Shown here one piece after another: positions 1-12,137 of a stretch of DNA of 64,000 bases (positions are counted from its first letter, which is position 1; each line of letters starts with the position of its first letter). The notes beneath the pieces are model-generated. The model had not been told where the DNA came from, ran no database searches, and saw only the letters and a program-made list of their open reading frames with translations. A program made the translations under genes and the position numbers. The stretch is from positions 111,663 to 175,662 of the forward strand of contig JBBHKE010001418.1 of NCBI GenBank assembly GCA_037447655.1, written 5' to 3'. The stretch is from Zygnema cylindricum (taxonomy: Eukaryota; Streptophyta; Zygnematophyceae; Zygnematales; Zygnemataceae).

Positions 1-199
1 AATATCAATGCTGGTTAGTAAAGTGGGGACCGAAGATGTAGACTTTTAGGGTTATCGATTAGGTCATGCACTTTGAATGATATAATGATTATCTAATTAT
101 ACTTTGATTATACTTTTGTTTATATGAAATGCATTTGTCTTTAATATTTATTTATGTTGTTTTATATATGTTTGATATGCATTGTTTATGCATTTGTCC

Positions 200-293
200 T
201 AGGGTTTGTTTATGTCGATTATTCCATCAAACCTTAGATGTTGTCATAGGGTTTACTTATGTTGATTATTCCATGAAACCCTAAATGTTGTTG
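200..293. repeat. Two-copy 47 bp tandem repeat
   Basis: Two diverged direct copies with a 47-base period, each starting TAGGGTTT, passing through GATTATTCCAT and ending near AGATGTTG or AAATGTTG. The rest of positions 1-388 is AT-rich and I see no gene in it. It lies where the reverse transcriptase half of the neighbouring Copia element should be, but no such coding is visible. Confidence 0.7.
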
Positions 294-388
294 TATGTTA
301 AATGGAGGATGCATTTCAAATGATTGTTCGTCGACCTATTTTTGCTTAGCTTCTTGCATGATAGTTTGGGTCGCTTCTGCGGTCTATT

Positions 389-2936
389 TTAGACCAAAGA
401 ACAACAGTTTGGGGGAAGAGGGTCATAGAGGGTGAGGGAAGGAAAGTCGGATAATGGGGGAAAAGGGGAAGGGAAGGGCATAGGAGACAAGGTTTGGAGA
501 ACTGGCGTTTCGTTGAAAATTACTTCTCTGGTGGTGATGACGCGATGCTGAGAAGGACTCCAGATGCGGTACGCTTTCGAATTTGAAGCGTACCCAACGA
601 AAATGGCACGAAATGCGCGAGCGCCCAATTTGCAGTCCGATTGGAGGAGGTCTTTATACCACGCTTCACAACTAAAGATTTTAAGGTGACGTATATCAGG
701 TTTGACAGAGGACCATGCTTCCATTGGAGTAGATTTTGGTAAAGCATTAGTGTGACAAAGATTGCGTGAGTAATTTGCGCAAACGACAGCTTCTGCCCAA
801 AACTCATAAGGCAAATTTGCAAAGTACAGCATAGAGCGTGACATGTCATGTAATATTCGATTGTACCTTTCTGCAATGCCGTTTTGTTGTGGCGTCCGAG
901 GCGCCGTTAAATGACCTGAGATTCCATGTTGCATGAGAAATTCAAAAAACTGATTAGACAAAAAATTGCCTTCGTTGTCACTGCGCAAGACCTTTATTCG
1001 TTTGTTGTGAAAATTTTCTGCCAATGCCTTAAATTCCTGAAATAATTCCTGAAATCGGGCAAAACGTCATATTTATGACAGATTGGATACACGTGTGAAA
1101 AACGAGTGGCGTGGTCAATGAAAGTGACAAAATAAAGGGATCCACTGTAGCTAAGCGTGCGCATGGGTCCACACACGTCCGTATGTAGAAGTGCAAGTGG
1201 TTCAGTGATGTCGATAGTGCTAGTGGGAAATGAGTGACGCGGCATTTTTCCTTGCACGCAACTGTGACAAAATTCCAAAGATTTGTTAGAGAATGAATTT
1301 AGTCCAGTTACAAGATTTGGTAAAGTACTCAATCTTTCGCTATTTAAATGACCATATCTTAAATGCCAAAGTGGAAAACTTTCGACGCTAGCACTTCAAG
1401 CAAATATCTTTGGCGTACTATAGGATTGTAGGACCTATATAAAATCTCTTGCTACTCCAAAACCTACAGTACTATTGTCTTTTCTATCAAAAAACGTTAC
1501 TCTATCATTATTAAATTCAACTTTTAAGCCGTCAGAAGTGGCGACTTTGACACAAAATAAATTCCTAGCTAGACCAAGAACAAAGAGTACGTTTCGAATG
1601 TGAATAGACACATTAGGGACGTTGACGTTGCCAAAATGAGTAGCCAACAGAATGCGGTCGTCGCCTAAACGAATCTGTATAGGAGATGATAGAGGAGAAA
1701 GGTGAGTGAACCAATCAGATCGTGGTGAAAGGTGGTGACTTGCACCACTATCTATTAGCCTATTGACAGGGGTTTGAGATAGAAAAGCATACCCTTGTGG
1801 AAATTGAGTATCTGGAGTGACAGAATTTGGGATATGATGGGCAACATTCCCATATCCAAATTCTGGTGAGGGAGGGAGGACAAAAGGGGAAGTTGTTGGA
1901 GTGGGATAATTAGAAGGAAAAGTGGGGAGAAAGCGGTCGACCAAGGGAGGTTAACGGGGTTTGAAGAGTCATAGTGCGCTGCGGCGTTAGAAGATTGTGG
2001 AAGGGATGGAGAAGGGGAATAATGGTGAGGATAAGAAAAATTTGGAGGGAAAGAAATGTTTGGAGGGAGTGGGGGGGTGGGAAGAACAGGTGGGTTGACA
2101 TGGGCAGGGTTGGCATTCCCTCCAGATTTAGGGGGATTGGAAGCCTCGGCTGCTTTCCGCCTCGCCAATTTTTGATTGTCTTCAACGGAATGTCCTTTTG
2201 TTTTGCAGTAGGCGCAAAACAAACGGTGCACCCCCCTAGAGTTAGTCTTCTGATTTTGGGCAATAAAGGCATTTGTATTAGAGAGATTTGGAGCAAAAAA
2301 AGAGAGAAGTTTTGTCTCTTCATGCAAAAGTTTGCTACAAAGTGAGTGAAAGGGAATGGATTGGTCTAGATTGTCAAACGAGGAAATGAAAGGGGAAAAG
2401 GTTTCAGGGAGTCCTCCCAAAAGGGTTGAAGAGAGGTCCTCGTCGGAAAGATGCACACCTATCATGATGCATTTTCCGGCCGACAATTCGACTGTGCTAA
2501 TCCAATCCTACATAGATTCCGACGGCTTTTTCATGGAGTTAAACGTTTGTTTTTGAATTCGGCGAGCGGCCCATCCGGTTTGAATGTAAGCTGCTTGAAG
2601 ACGACTCCAAGCCTCGGCGGAAGAGGAGGCGCCGCGAATAAGACGAGTGTGCTCGGTAGTAAGTGACATCACTAGACGAGCGTGCGCATCCTCATCCATT
2701 TGTTTCCATGTAGCTATTGCCAACTCTTTGGTAGCTTTTTTTGCTGGTGTATCAGTAGAGGAAAGGATAGGAGGTTTTGAAATTCCTATAAAATGGTCCC
2801 AAATCTTCTCGTGTTTGAAATAATGCATGGCTGAAAATGACTAATCATAAAAGTTTTGGCCATCAAACTTCTGGATACTATTAGAAGTGGCATGGCTAGG
2901 CCCATAACCTATTGGAGGTGGATTGGCGGAAGCCAT
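389..2936 (-). pseudogene. Decayed Copia gag-protease-integrase coding region
   Basis: The gag ATG is at 2936 with an in-frame TAG at about 2841-2843; gag then continues to about 2508 and further in another frame. Near 2200 there is a CCHC knuckle (CAYCKTKGH) whose last cysteine position reads asparagine. The protease motif DSGASHH is at about 1755. The integrase zinc region ends in CHSCVQGK near 1265. The catalytic residues are an Asp in HTDVCGP, an Asp in RSDNEGNF and a Glu in GIAERYNR, split between two frames near 1030. Motif order is seen directly; family assignment is from established Copia architecture. Reading frames are interrupted at least four times, so no functional polyprotein is encoded. 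Confidence 0.85.
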
Positions 2937-2941
2937 GAAAT

Positions 2942-3387
2942 TGTACACAAGAGAAAGATGAATGCATTGGAGAGAGGAATTGATTTGTATTTGGGATGAT
3001 TTCATTAAGTGAGAAGAGTCACTTATATAGAAATATATACAGTGCTAATTACCGTTTAGTCTAAACGTTCTACGCTACAGTGCAACAAAGGGTCTTAGTC
3101 TAGATTCTAATAAATGTATATAAGACAAAAGAAAGACTGGACCGACGGTCAAAAGACTGGACCGACGGTCAAAGGACTTTGTACGTAGAAAAGACTAGAC
3201 CGACGTATGTAATAAAAAGTACAAAAGACTGGACCGTCGTAAAGAAGTACGGACAGGACCAAAAGTAAGTCGAACAAATATGACGGCAAGACTTGACTGA
3301 CGTAGGAAATGAAAAGTACGAACAAGACCACCGACACATATAATGTAAAGGTACAAAAGTGAACTTGACGCTAAATGACCCTTAACA
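2942..3387 (-). repeat. Copia 5' LTR (single surviving LTR)
   Basis: On the minus strand this begins TGTTAAGGG and ends GTGTACA, a TG...CA pair with short inverted ends. A TATA-like TATATAAGTG lies inside (rev-comp near 3030). Two copies of an ACCGACGGTC-type short direct repeat sit at about 3140-3175. The 3388 edge passes directly into helicase-like coding, which supports the boundary. The other boundary is inferred, since the second LTR is missing. Confidence 0.55.
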
Positions 3388-5372
3388 GATTTTCTAACCT
3401 GGCATTTAAATTTCTGGAAATTTCTATAATTTTCTCCAAAGGTTTTCCGATAATTTGAAAAAAAGTTATGTCCATCTCGTAGCCCTTGCAGCAGTTCAAT
3501 CATTGCCATTGCAAAAAATTTCCATGAAGAGTTTCCACCAACAGCGTTAACCAACCTCCTCACACAATTTTCTCTATTTTGTCCTTTATGACCTAAATAT
3601 AACGGCTCTAAAGTTCCATCCAGCTGCAGTTTGTCCTCATTTCCAATGAGAACCACATCTCCTTTTCGATTTTCCTTAACTTTGTTGACACAAAGTTGTC
3701 TTTTCCTTGTGAGAATTCAAAGAACGACTGGGCGCTTTTCTCATAAAAGTGCTCGACGAATCGGCGTGCGATTTCGCAGAAGGCGACCTTTGTCGGCGCG
3801 CAAGCTGTGGCGCGGATTCGTGAGCAGCAAACCATGGACAAGAGAGAAACTATGGTAGAAGTCTTTCCTGTTCCAGGCGGACCTTGGATAAGTTGCAATG
3901 GATAAGCTGCAATTTGTTTCTCTGGTCAGAATTGAATGCCAATCCTGAGGTAGGGATGGAGGTATGAGTAGAGGTAGAGTTGGAGGTAGGGTTAGAGTTA
4001 ACTGCTCCCAAGACTCCACAAACAACTTCTGTTTGGTATTCATTTAATCTTCTAAATCCACAGTATTGCTTCGCAATATTTGAAGCTCGCACGTTTTTCA
4101 CATTGGTAAAGTCTACGTGTGACGTTGATACAATATTGTTATTATTGCTAGTATTGCACATAATCTCCTCCAAAATTTTGTTTTTTTTTGTTTTTGACGA
4201 AGTGCTTGATTTCCCTCTCACAGGAATTGGTGGTTCTAGAGCCTCCCATATTCGCTGAGGCGTAGCCAGGCTGTCAACTGCTATTCCGTACCATTTTTTT
4301 GCTTGAGAGTATCGGAAATTATTCATTATATTTGATGAGACATAAGTAAATGCTACATAGATCGATGTCTCGCTTCTTTGTACGGTTTTGGTGACGACAA
4401 CCAAAAAATATTGTGTATTCTGCAAATTAGGGTTAAGAGTATTTTTTGGAACGAATGTTGAGATGAAAATCAGATCCGTCGGTTTGATTGGTCCTCCTTG
4501 ACTTACACCATTTACTGGGGAATCGGAGGTATTGAACCAAATTTTGATGAATTTTTTTATGCCAAATGGTTTCATCTGCTCTATGAATATTTCAAAGCAT
4601 GGTTTTCTCAGAATATCCTCCAGATTTCTTTTTAAACTTGCTCGACATTCCTCTACCAGAAGCCATGAGAAGCTCGAGAGATACGTCGGGAGACTTTCGA
4701 AAGAACGTGGCAATTGTGTAACCTGTAGTGTTGAAAAAACATGAATTCATATTAGAAGAGAAAATAGTGTGGAGTTTTTGTATATTGTATCAGGTAGCCG
4801 GCTCAACAAGGAAAAAGGCAATAAGTTCATTATAATTTTGCACAATTGCAACGTTACACAAAAAGGAAAATCACATTAATTCGACTTAGAAGTACTTCTG
4901 ATTTTTTTTAGAACAATTTTGTAACTCGTATCATTGGAGATAACATAGATTCATATTAGAACTAAAAACTAATCTGGCAATACAATAACCTTATCAGTGG
5001 CACAAAAGGACAAAACATATATCTCATTTTAGATGTCTCCATTTTGTTGAGTCTTTTGCGGTTAAAAAAGCCTTACGTGTCCCGCGTAGTGAATTTTCTT
5101 ACATTGTTTGAAAGGGAAAATTTATCGTCAGTGAAAACTTTTAGCAATATTATTTTCTTCTTGTCAGCTGTTTTATTCACAACAAATTTGTTTGTTTTTA
5201 GGGTGTACCAACCAAGCGAAGGTGCATTTCCAATTACCTTTCCCTTATGTAATTTCTCATCATAAATGTCTTCAATCTTCCTCATCAGAATTCCCCTTTC
5301 CAAGCCATATTCTTCGTCTCTAGTGATATTTTTCTTATCTTCTCTACCTTGTCTTCTTTGGTATAACGACAT
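3388..5372 (-). pseudogene. SEN1-like RNA/DNA helicase pseudogene (copy 1, truncated)
   Basis: Minus strand. Exon 1 is 5372-5238 (45 codons, starting MSLYQRRQGR, donor GTAATT). Exon 2 starts at 4722 after an ACTACAG acceptor and runs to 3388, where the Copia LTR cuts it. It is a diverged copy of the helicase at 15291-21727, with the same exon 1 length and intron position. The Walker A region (LIQGPPGTGKT) is interrupted near 3886-3914 by a 14 base tandem insertion that shifts the frame. Another frame break follows near 3660, after STKLRKI. Motif Ia (ACAPTKVA) is readable in the second frame. The family is that of plant SEN1/MAA3-type superfamily 1B helicases. It cannot encode a working ATPase. 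Confidence 0.88.
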
Positions 5373-5794
5373 CTTCTTTTACGCAAGGTGTGCACCGATT
5401 TAAGCTCCGCTGGAGTGTTTTAAATTCGATTTTTCTTTCGAGCTATGGAAGTAAATTAGACAGTCATAGGAGAAGGTTACGGAAGTCAATCCTATAAAGA
5501 TTGGCAGCTGCAGTCAAAAATAGCAAAAATATGACTCTTAATTGCATTGAAATTTGCACTGATGTTGTGGATGAACATTACAATTTCCCTAGTAAGAATT
5601 GTAATTTCCCAAGTAAGAAGTGTACAGTTTCATTTACGTTTAACAAGGTGAGATCCGGGCCGTTAAATGTTGAACGGACGTCCAGATTCCGATTGCATTT
5701 ATAGTTTTTTTTTGCCGTCGATTGGTACATTGGAGAAACATGAATTGTAAGATTTGAATTGTATCGTAAACGTGAAGTTTGACAAGACTTCTTG

Positions 5795-6030
5795 ACAGTA
5801 AGGGTATGTCTCCATGTGCTTAAGGGCTTTTTTCTGCGTTTTCCACGAAAACTTAGTGCCGTACCGCTTAACTTGAAGCCGTACAAATAAATGTAAAAAA
5901 GTAGAAGTACATTTTGCGTCATCCTCGAACTTAGACTGTACTACATGTTGTCGTCTTATGGTTTTCGACCCACGGCCACGTCAATAAACGTCATCTTCAA
6001 CCTATATTTTAAAACACGTCGGCGACATCC
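5795..6030. repeat. Dispersed repeat E, copy 1
   Basis: This starts AGGGTATGTCTCCATGTG, contains ACTTAG(T/C)GCCGTAC and a CGACCCAC...CACGTCA block, and ends near AAACACGTCG. Two further copies lie at 42071-42330 and 42844-43085, sharing the order of these blocks at roughly 70-75 percent by eye. No coding and no clear terminal repeats are visible. Confidence 0.6.
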
Positions 6031-6970
6031 GTGAAATGTTGAGCAGACGGTCCGATTCCAATCGCATTTGCGGCTATTGTTTGCCGTCGATTGGTGCATT
6101 GCCAGAAACATGAACGACCCGTTTGGAAAAAAATGCTACTTTAAAATTTGGATCTGGTCCGTTAAATGACTATCTGACGGTCCCGATTAAACGTCACATT
6201 TGCTGATAAGTGTTTTTTTCCCCCAATGACTCCACTTGTCTCGATCGCGATCCTCAATGCGACAAAATCCCGCAGGAATAAAGAGAGGTCTCCTTGCGAA
6301 ACCACCAACAGTTGCTACATGCAATATCACGCTTGTCACATGTAACCACACAACAACACGGACACCGTACAATGATGAATGAAATATCTTCACCGTCCGA
6401 TACGAAACCGATCAGTTTTGACATGCCGCGTCATAGTCCAGCGACCAGTTTCTCCAGATTTTTGGGCCCCTAACAGCTGGCGCGTCATGCTGCTTCCATC
6501 TTTCGGTAATTGACTGTGCTGCGTAGCACGCAACACGTGGAATATAAAAATGGCACGCAAAAAGCGACGAATATTTTACTGTTTTTCATGAGATGACATT
6601 GGCTGTTTCGGATTTATCGGATTCGACCTAACATACTTTTGGCCATTTGCACAAAATTTTGTATGAACCATGACGAGGATATTTAACAGAAAATAGTGTA
6701 CAAATGTACACAGTCGTACACAATTCGTACCTTTTTCGCGCTATTTTAACAAGGACAAGCACAAATTTTAGGGAATTGCTAATCGCAGAGACGATTTTTG
6801 CTTCGCGCAGATAGTTGTCAGAAATTGTACGTTTGAAGTACATTTTCGTACAGCCTACGTACCTTTAAGTTTAGATTTGACGGTCAATCCGTCAAACAAC
6901 TTTGACTGGCGAAATGTTGTAACGGCGGTTGAAAAGTGTCCCGGTTGCGAACGTCGACCGTCATAAAAAA

Positions 6971-8010
6971 AAACAATTCACACGGCCGACGCAAGTTTAG
7001 TGTAACAGAACTGCGGCAGCCACATATAAATAAAATTGGCTGCGCGCAGGTACACCGCGAATCGTAATTAGAGTAAATTACTCTAATTCGGTCGCTCGAA
7101 ATTTCGCCTCTATCACATCAAATAGAGTAATCGATTCTATTTTTTTCATTATTCTAATTTAGGTGAGGTTTAATTAGCGTTTTTAATTCTAATATAGGTT
7201 CGTTTTAAATAGTGTGGAGTACGGACGACGTCCGACCATGCAAAATTGTACTTTTATAAGTAAAAAAGTACAAATGATGATTTAATACAGGCCGTTATCA
7301 TGTAAAAGCGTTTTAACAAACCGCGTAATGCAAACGTCATAGTGACGAATAACTGTACGTCTTGTCAGATTATGTACGAATACCTTATTTACAGTAGATG
7401 ATATTGCCGCGCCAAATTAGAGTACACCGCATAAATTAAAGTAAATTCCCTTTTGAAAAAGCTCTATCACATAAATTAGCATTCATTACTCTAATTATTT
7501 TTTTTTGTTTTTTTACTCTAATTTTTTCATTACTCTAATTAGTAATTACGATGCGCGGTGTAGTTTCTCACTTAACGTGAGCTTCCACACACCGACATTT
7601 GAATTATGCACTTAGCCGCAAAAATATAATATAATCGCGAACCGTTATAAATTATAGGACGACGTACGACATCTATAAACTCGCACGAAACGAAATTAAC
7701 TTCATACAAAATGAAAAGTTGTTTTTGTATGAAAGTTAATTTCGTTTCGTGCGAGTTTGAAGTTAATTTCGTTTCGTGCGAGTTTGAAGTTAATTTCGTT
7801 TCGTGCGAGTTTATAGATGTATTACGTCGTCCTATAATTTATAACGGTTCGCGATTATATTATATTTTTGCGGCTAAGTGCATAATTCAAATGTCGGTGT
7901 GTAGAAGCTCACGTGAAGTGAGAAACTACCTGCGTGCAGCCATATTTATTTATATGTGGCTGCCGCAGTTCTGTTACAGTAAACTTGCGTCGGCCGTGTG
8001 AATTGTTTTT
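6971..8010. repeat. Long palindrome with a MITE in its left arm
   Basis: The outer arms are AAACAATTCACACGGCCGAC (6971 on) and its complement ending at about 8010. They run inward through the same GCGGCAGCCACATA, TTTCTCACTT and CGCAAAAATATAATATAATCG blocks to a centre near 7715-7725. The right arm carries a 27 bp unit (GTTAATTTCGTTTCGTGCGAG) three times, while the left arm has it once. The left arm is further interrupted by the MITE at 7053-7560. It resembles a foldback or hairpin element. An ORF over the centre (7711-8001) is a by-product of the repeat and is not called. Confidence 0.8.
7053..7560. mobile_element. MITE family A, copy 1 (TA target duplication)
   Basis: 508 bp starting CACCGCGAATCGTAATTAG and ending TACGATGCGCGGTG, flanked on both sides by TA. 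The opposite arm of the surrounding palindrome has the uninterrupted site GCAGGTAGTTTCTC (as complement, 7921-7934), so insertion at TA with duplication of TA is shown directly. Subterminal TACTCTAATT motifs repeat. The inside has GTCGTCCGTACTC/GAGTACGGACGACG and AT-rich DNA, with no gene. The TA duplication suggests mobilisation by a Tc1/mariner-type transposase; that is inference. Confidence 0.85.
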
Positions 8011-8308
8011 GCTTTGCCCTTTTTCTAAAAGGGGAAAGCATTGCAGTCGCCTTCGTCTCTGGTGTCAACGAGAATTGATCGTTGATTTTTTTTTTGAGAT
8101 CTTGAGCCGTTGAATGTCTTGAGTTTTGTTTGTCGTCTTTGGTGACAGCGATTGTTGACCGTCGATTTTTTTTGGTGTAAGATCGTGAGCCGTTGAATGA
8201 TTGTAGAATTTTGTTGTAATGAAAGTAGACACGTGGATCAATGTTATTTGTTGTATCTCGCGAGGTTGTATTCTGCCGACGTAATAGTACCGCTGAAATA
8301 ATGACGTA

Positions 8309-8885
8309 CACCGCGAATTGTAATTAGAGTAATGAAAAAATTAGAGTAAAAAAACAAAGAAAAACAATTAGAGTAATTGACGCTAATTTATGTGATAAAG
8401 CTTTTCTAACTATGAAGTTTACTCTAATTTATTTAGCTATTCTATATTGGGTTATGTCGGCGATAATTATGTGCGCGATAATTATGAACACTAAATTACG
8501 TAGACGTACAAAATGTGTCAGTCCGGTATAGTATTGACGTCATTATGGCGCTAATAATATTTGTCGCATTGAATGTCAGTTAATGTTCAAATTGACGACG
8601 ATGCTGTCGACGAACGAGAGTTATGCGAACGGATTTTTTTCGATGTGATTGATTATTTTTGTTTAGTACGATTTCACGTGCGAGCGTGATTCTATTAAAT
8701 CATTATTTGTACCTTTTTACTTATAAAAGTACAATTTTGCACGGTCAGACGTCGTCCGTACTCAACACTATTTAAATATAACCTATATTAGATTTTTTTA
8801 CGCTAATTAAACCTCACCTAAATTAAAATAATGAAAAAATTAGAATCGATTACTCTATTTGATGTGATAGAGTCGATTTGGCGAT
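8309..8885. mobile_element. MITE family A, copy 2 (right end lost)
   Basis: This starts after TA at 8307-8308 with CACCGCGAATTGTAATTAG. It contains the family A internal block GCACGGTCAGACGTCGTCCGTA and the ATTACTCTATTTGATGTGATAG subterminal block, then stops before the closing end near 8885. Its orientation is opposite to copy 1. Positions 8011-8308 hold only short fragments of similar repeats. Confidence 0.65.
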
Positions 8886-9519
8886 TGTTAAATTTTGTTC
8901 CAATAGCAAAAACTAATCATTGTTTCTAATTTTTGAACCCAATGCAAAATAATAGTAGATTATTCAATAATAAATCATTGTTTTTATTTTTTGAGTCCAA
9001 TGCATATCATAATAGAGTATGTAACGCGGAAATAAGTTGACCTGGCAGACTAAATAGTATGACGCGTTGTGTATGCAAAAAGAGATGACGAAACTAAGTG
9101 GATTGATCAACTCGCATATTGATCATGTAAGGCGTTTAACTAAGCGTAAAAGTTTCCTATTGATTTGAGCGTGCGTCATTTTCTTATGAACAATATGAAT
9201 GAATGGATTGAATATATAGTGTAGTATTAAATATTTTAATGTTAAACTTAGTATTCACACTAAACCGTTCGCATTGTGGGACCATTATTTGTTTAAGTAG
9301 AAAAGTATTGGTTTTTGATTATTATATTAAGGTGTTGCGTTTATATTTTTTATATTTTTATATCAATACATAATAGTACAAAAGAAGAAAACAAAAAAAA
9401 ACACAAACGGAATAAATAAACACAATACAACCTTGATGACATAACTAAGAAAGAAAAAGCATCAGACCTAACTAAGATCCAACCATCTTAGTCCAATGAC
9501 CTAGAAGGCTGGAACAACA
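8886..9519. other. Intergenic, no gene seen
   Basis: AT-rich DNA. Near 8910-9010 a short repeat (CAATAGCAAAAACTAATCATTG, then AATAATAAATCATTG) occurs twice. I see no coding, RNA gene or clear element here. Confidence 0.5.
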
Positions 9520-9990
9520 TCAATATCAACTCGATGGCTGACTAACTCTACAAATTGTTCTTTTTTTGTTTATTACTTTAAGTACTTTTTGTGTTTCCGA
9601 TCAAGCAACCTAGTCGTAGACTAAGATTCTTACATAAACATCATTATCAACTCAAAGGCTGACTAACATTACAATCACTTCATTTTTTTATTTTTTTGGT
9701 TACTTTAATATTTTGTTTTAGTCTTTTTTTTTTTTATCAACCATTTTAGTCATTAGATTTAGAGGTTGCCTGAGCATCATTATCAGCTCGAAGCTGACAA
9801 ACATTACAAACATAATATTTGAATGTTAAATTACATTGATACTTTGGATTTTTTTTTTTAGTTTTTTTGATCAACTTTTTTAGTCTAAAGACTTAGAAAG
9901 TTGTTGAACATCATTATCAGCTCAGAGGCTGACCAACATTACAAATATTGGTATACAATATAATATAATACTTTGAATACTTTGTTGAGG
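9520..9990. repeat. Four-copy degenerate tandem repeat, ~125 bp period
   Basis: A block reading AACATCATTATCA(A/G)CTC..GGCTGAC..AACATTACAA appears at about 9521, 9646, 9774 and 9908. T-rich spacers and a short GATCAA....TAGTC....GACTTAGA motif lie between copies. It is non-coding in all frames. Confidence 0.65.
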
Positions 9991-10844
9991 TCATACTTTG
10001 AGTACTTTGTTTGTCTTTGAATGCTTTGTTGTGGTCATACTTTGAATAGTTGTGGTCATACTTTGAATACTTTGGTTTTTGATACTTTGATGACTTTGTC
10101 TTTTTTTATGATAATACTTGAAATAAACAAGTATCAAACGTGACAAATACTTTGATATACGTAGCCTATAATATTTAAAGGACTAAAAAAAAAATATAAA
10201 ACCCTGAATTGGGTGTAAATCTAACCCTTTAAACCTTTAATGAAGTAAAAATAAAATGCTATTCAAGCTTCTAAAATCCCTACACACTAACATCTTTGGA
10301 AAAAATAATTTATAAAAAACTATATATATAAAAAACACAAAAAAAATTGTTGCCTGAGTTATAGAAAATAAAAACACTCTTCTATTATCGATACTTGTTG
10401 AAAATGGGGTCCTTTGTCCTTTGATGTTTGTCACATTAAGATGACTCGTTGCTTTCCACCTGTACAAAGAAACACTAAAGTTAAAAAATTGTGTGTATTA
10501 GTTAAAAAACTCTAGCTAAGCGTCTGTATATGTAACAGTTGTAGTAATATCAGTTTTACAAGACAAAGTTACAATTATTTAAAAAAAAAAAAAAATGAAA
10601 CACAAGTTTATATATTATGTTTTTTGGAAGTGTGATTGGTCAAAAAAAATAATTAATTTGTTAATTTTGATAATAAGAGATTTTTACCTTTATTCGTTAA
10701 GGAATTATTGTTGCAGTTTTTTCAAAACTTTCCAATTTGTAATGGAATTTGTTTTGAAAATTTCGAAAGAAGAACTACGTAAAAAAATAAAAAAATGTCA
10801 TTTTTTTCAAAAAATTCTTATTCTTTTTACATACAAATGAACAT
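9991..10844. other. AT-rich intergenic stretch, no gene seen
   Basis: It begins with repeated ATACTTTGA(A/G)TACTTTG words (9955-10110), followed by homopolymer-rich AT DNA. The short open frames here have the composition of AT-rich noise, and I call none of them. Confidence 0.5.
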
Positions 10845-10845
10845 T

Positions 10846-10924
<79 letters not shown>

Positions 10925-11300
10925 CCATCACCATCATCATCATCATTATCATCATCATCATCATCATCATCATCTTCATCATCATCATCATCGTCATCAT
11001 TGTTATCATCATCGTTATCATCATCATCATCATTACATCATCATGATCATCATCATTACATCACCATCATCAACATCATCATCATCATCATTATCATCAT
11101 CACGTCCATCATTACATTATCATCATTATCATCATCATCTTCATCATCATCATCACCATCATCATTACATGATCATCATCATCAGCATTACATCATCATC
11201 ATCATTACATCATCATCATCATCATCATCATTATCATCATGATCTTCATCATCATCAACATCGTCAACATTGTTATCATCATCGTTATCATCATCAATTC
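10845..11300. repeat. (CAT)n / (ATC)n microsatellite
   Basis: About 450 bases of nearly pure CAT repeats with sporadic single-base changes (CTT, CAC, CGT, TTAC). The poly-Ile, poly-Met, poly-Ser and poly-His frames it produces are artefacts. Confidence 0.97.
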
Positions 11301-11337
11301 GATTCAATTCAATCAATTGGTGACTATCATTAATTAT

Positions 11338-12015
<678 letters not shown>

Positions 12016-12137
12016 ATTATTCGATAGAGAAAAATTATTTGAAACCGGTTCAAAATTTAGGAGACTAGGAAAACTCTTAGGTTTTTGAATTTTTGGTTTG
12101 AGTTGAGAGGAATCGTAACTAGAGGTTGTGAGCTACC

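Larger units (their letters stand above)
389..3387 (-). mobile_element. Truncated Ty1/copia retrotransposon
   Basis: Read on the minus strand, the order is LTR, gag, protease, GAG-pre-integrase zinc motif and integrase core, which is the Ty1/copia order (protease and integrase before reverse transcriptase). Reverse transcriptase, RNase H and the second LTR are absent from the sequence before position 389. The element is inserted in, and truncates, the helicase pseudogene that begins at 3388. Stop codons and frame changes show it is dead. No primer-binding site is visible between the LTR end (2942) and the gag ATG (2936). Confidence 0.88.
3388..6770. repeat. Segmental duplication, block A (partner 19880-22925)
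   Basis: The helicase exons, the intron between them and about 1.4 kb upstream match 19880-22925 in the same order and orientation. Landmarks outside the genes are GAGATCCGGGCCGTTAAATG at 5651 and 22018, the ATGATGAAT block near 6370 and 22520, and TTTTGGCCATTTGCACAAAA at 6637 and 22787. Homology resumes at 14330-14640 (partner 23140-23450), so copy A was split by later insertions between about 6.8 and 14.3 kb. Positions 5373-5794 and 6031-6770 hold no gene I can support. Confidence 0.8.

Noticed and set aside
1-388. Copia reverse transcriptase expected here
   Set aside because: No YVDD-type or other reverse transcriptase motif is visible on either strand; the element is truncated or rearranged.
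7711-8001. Frame with three repeated FVSCEFEVN blocks
   Set aside because: It is produced by the tripled 27 bp unit at the palindrome centre; non-coding repeat.
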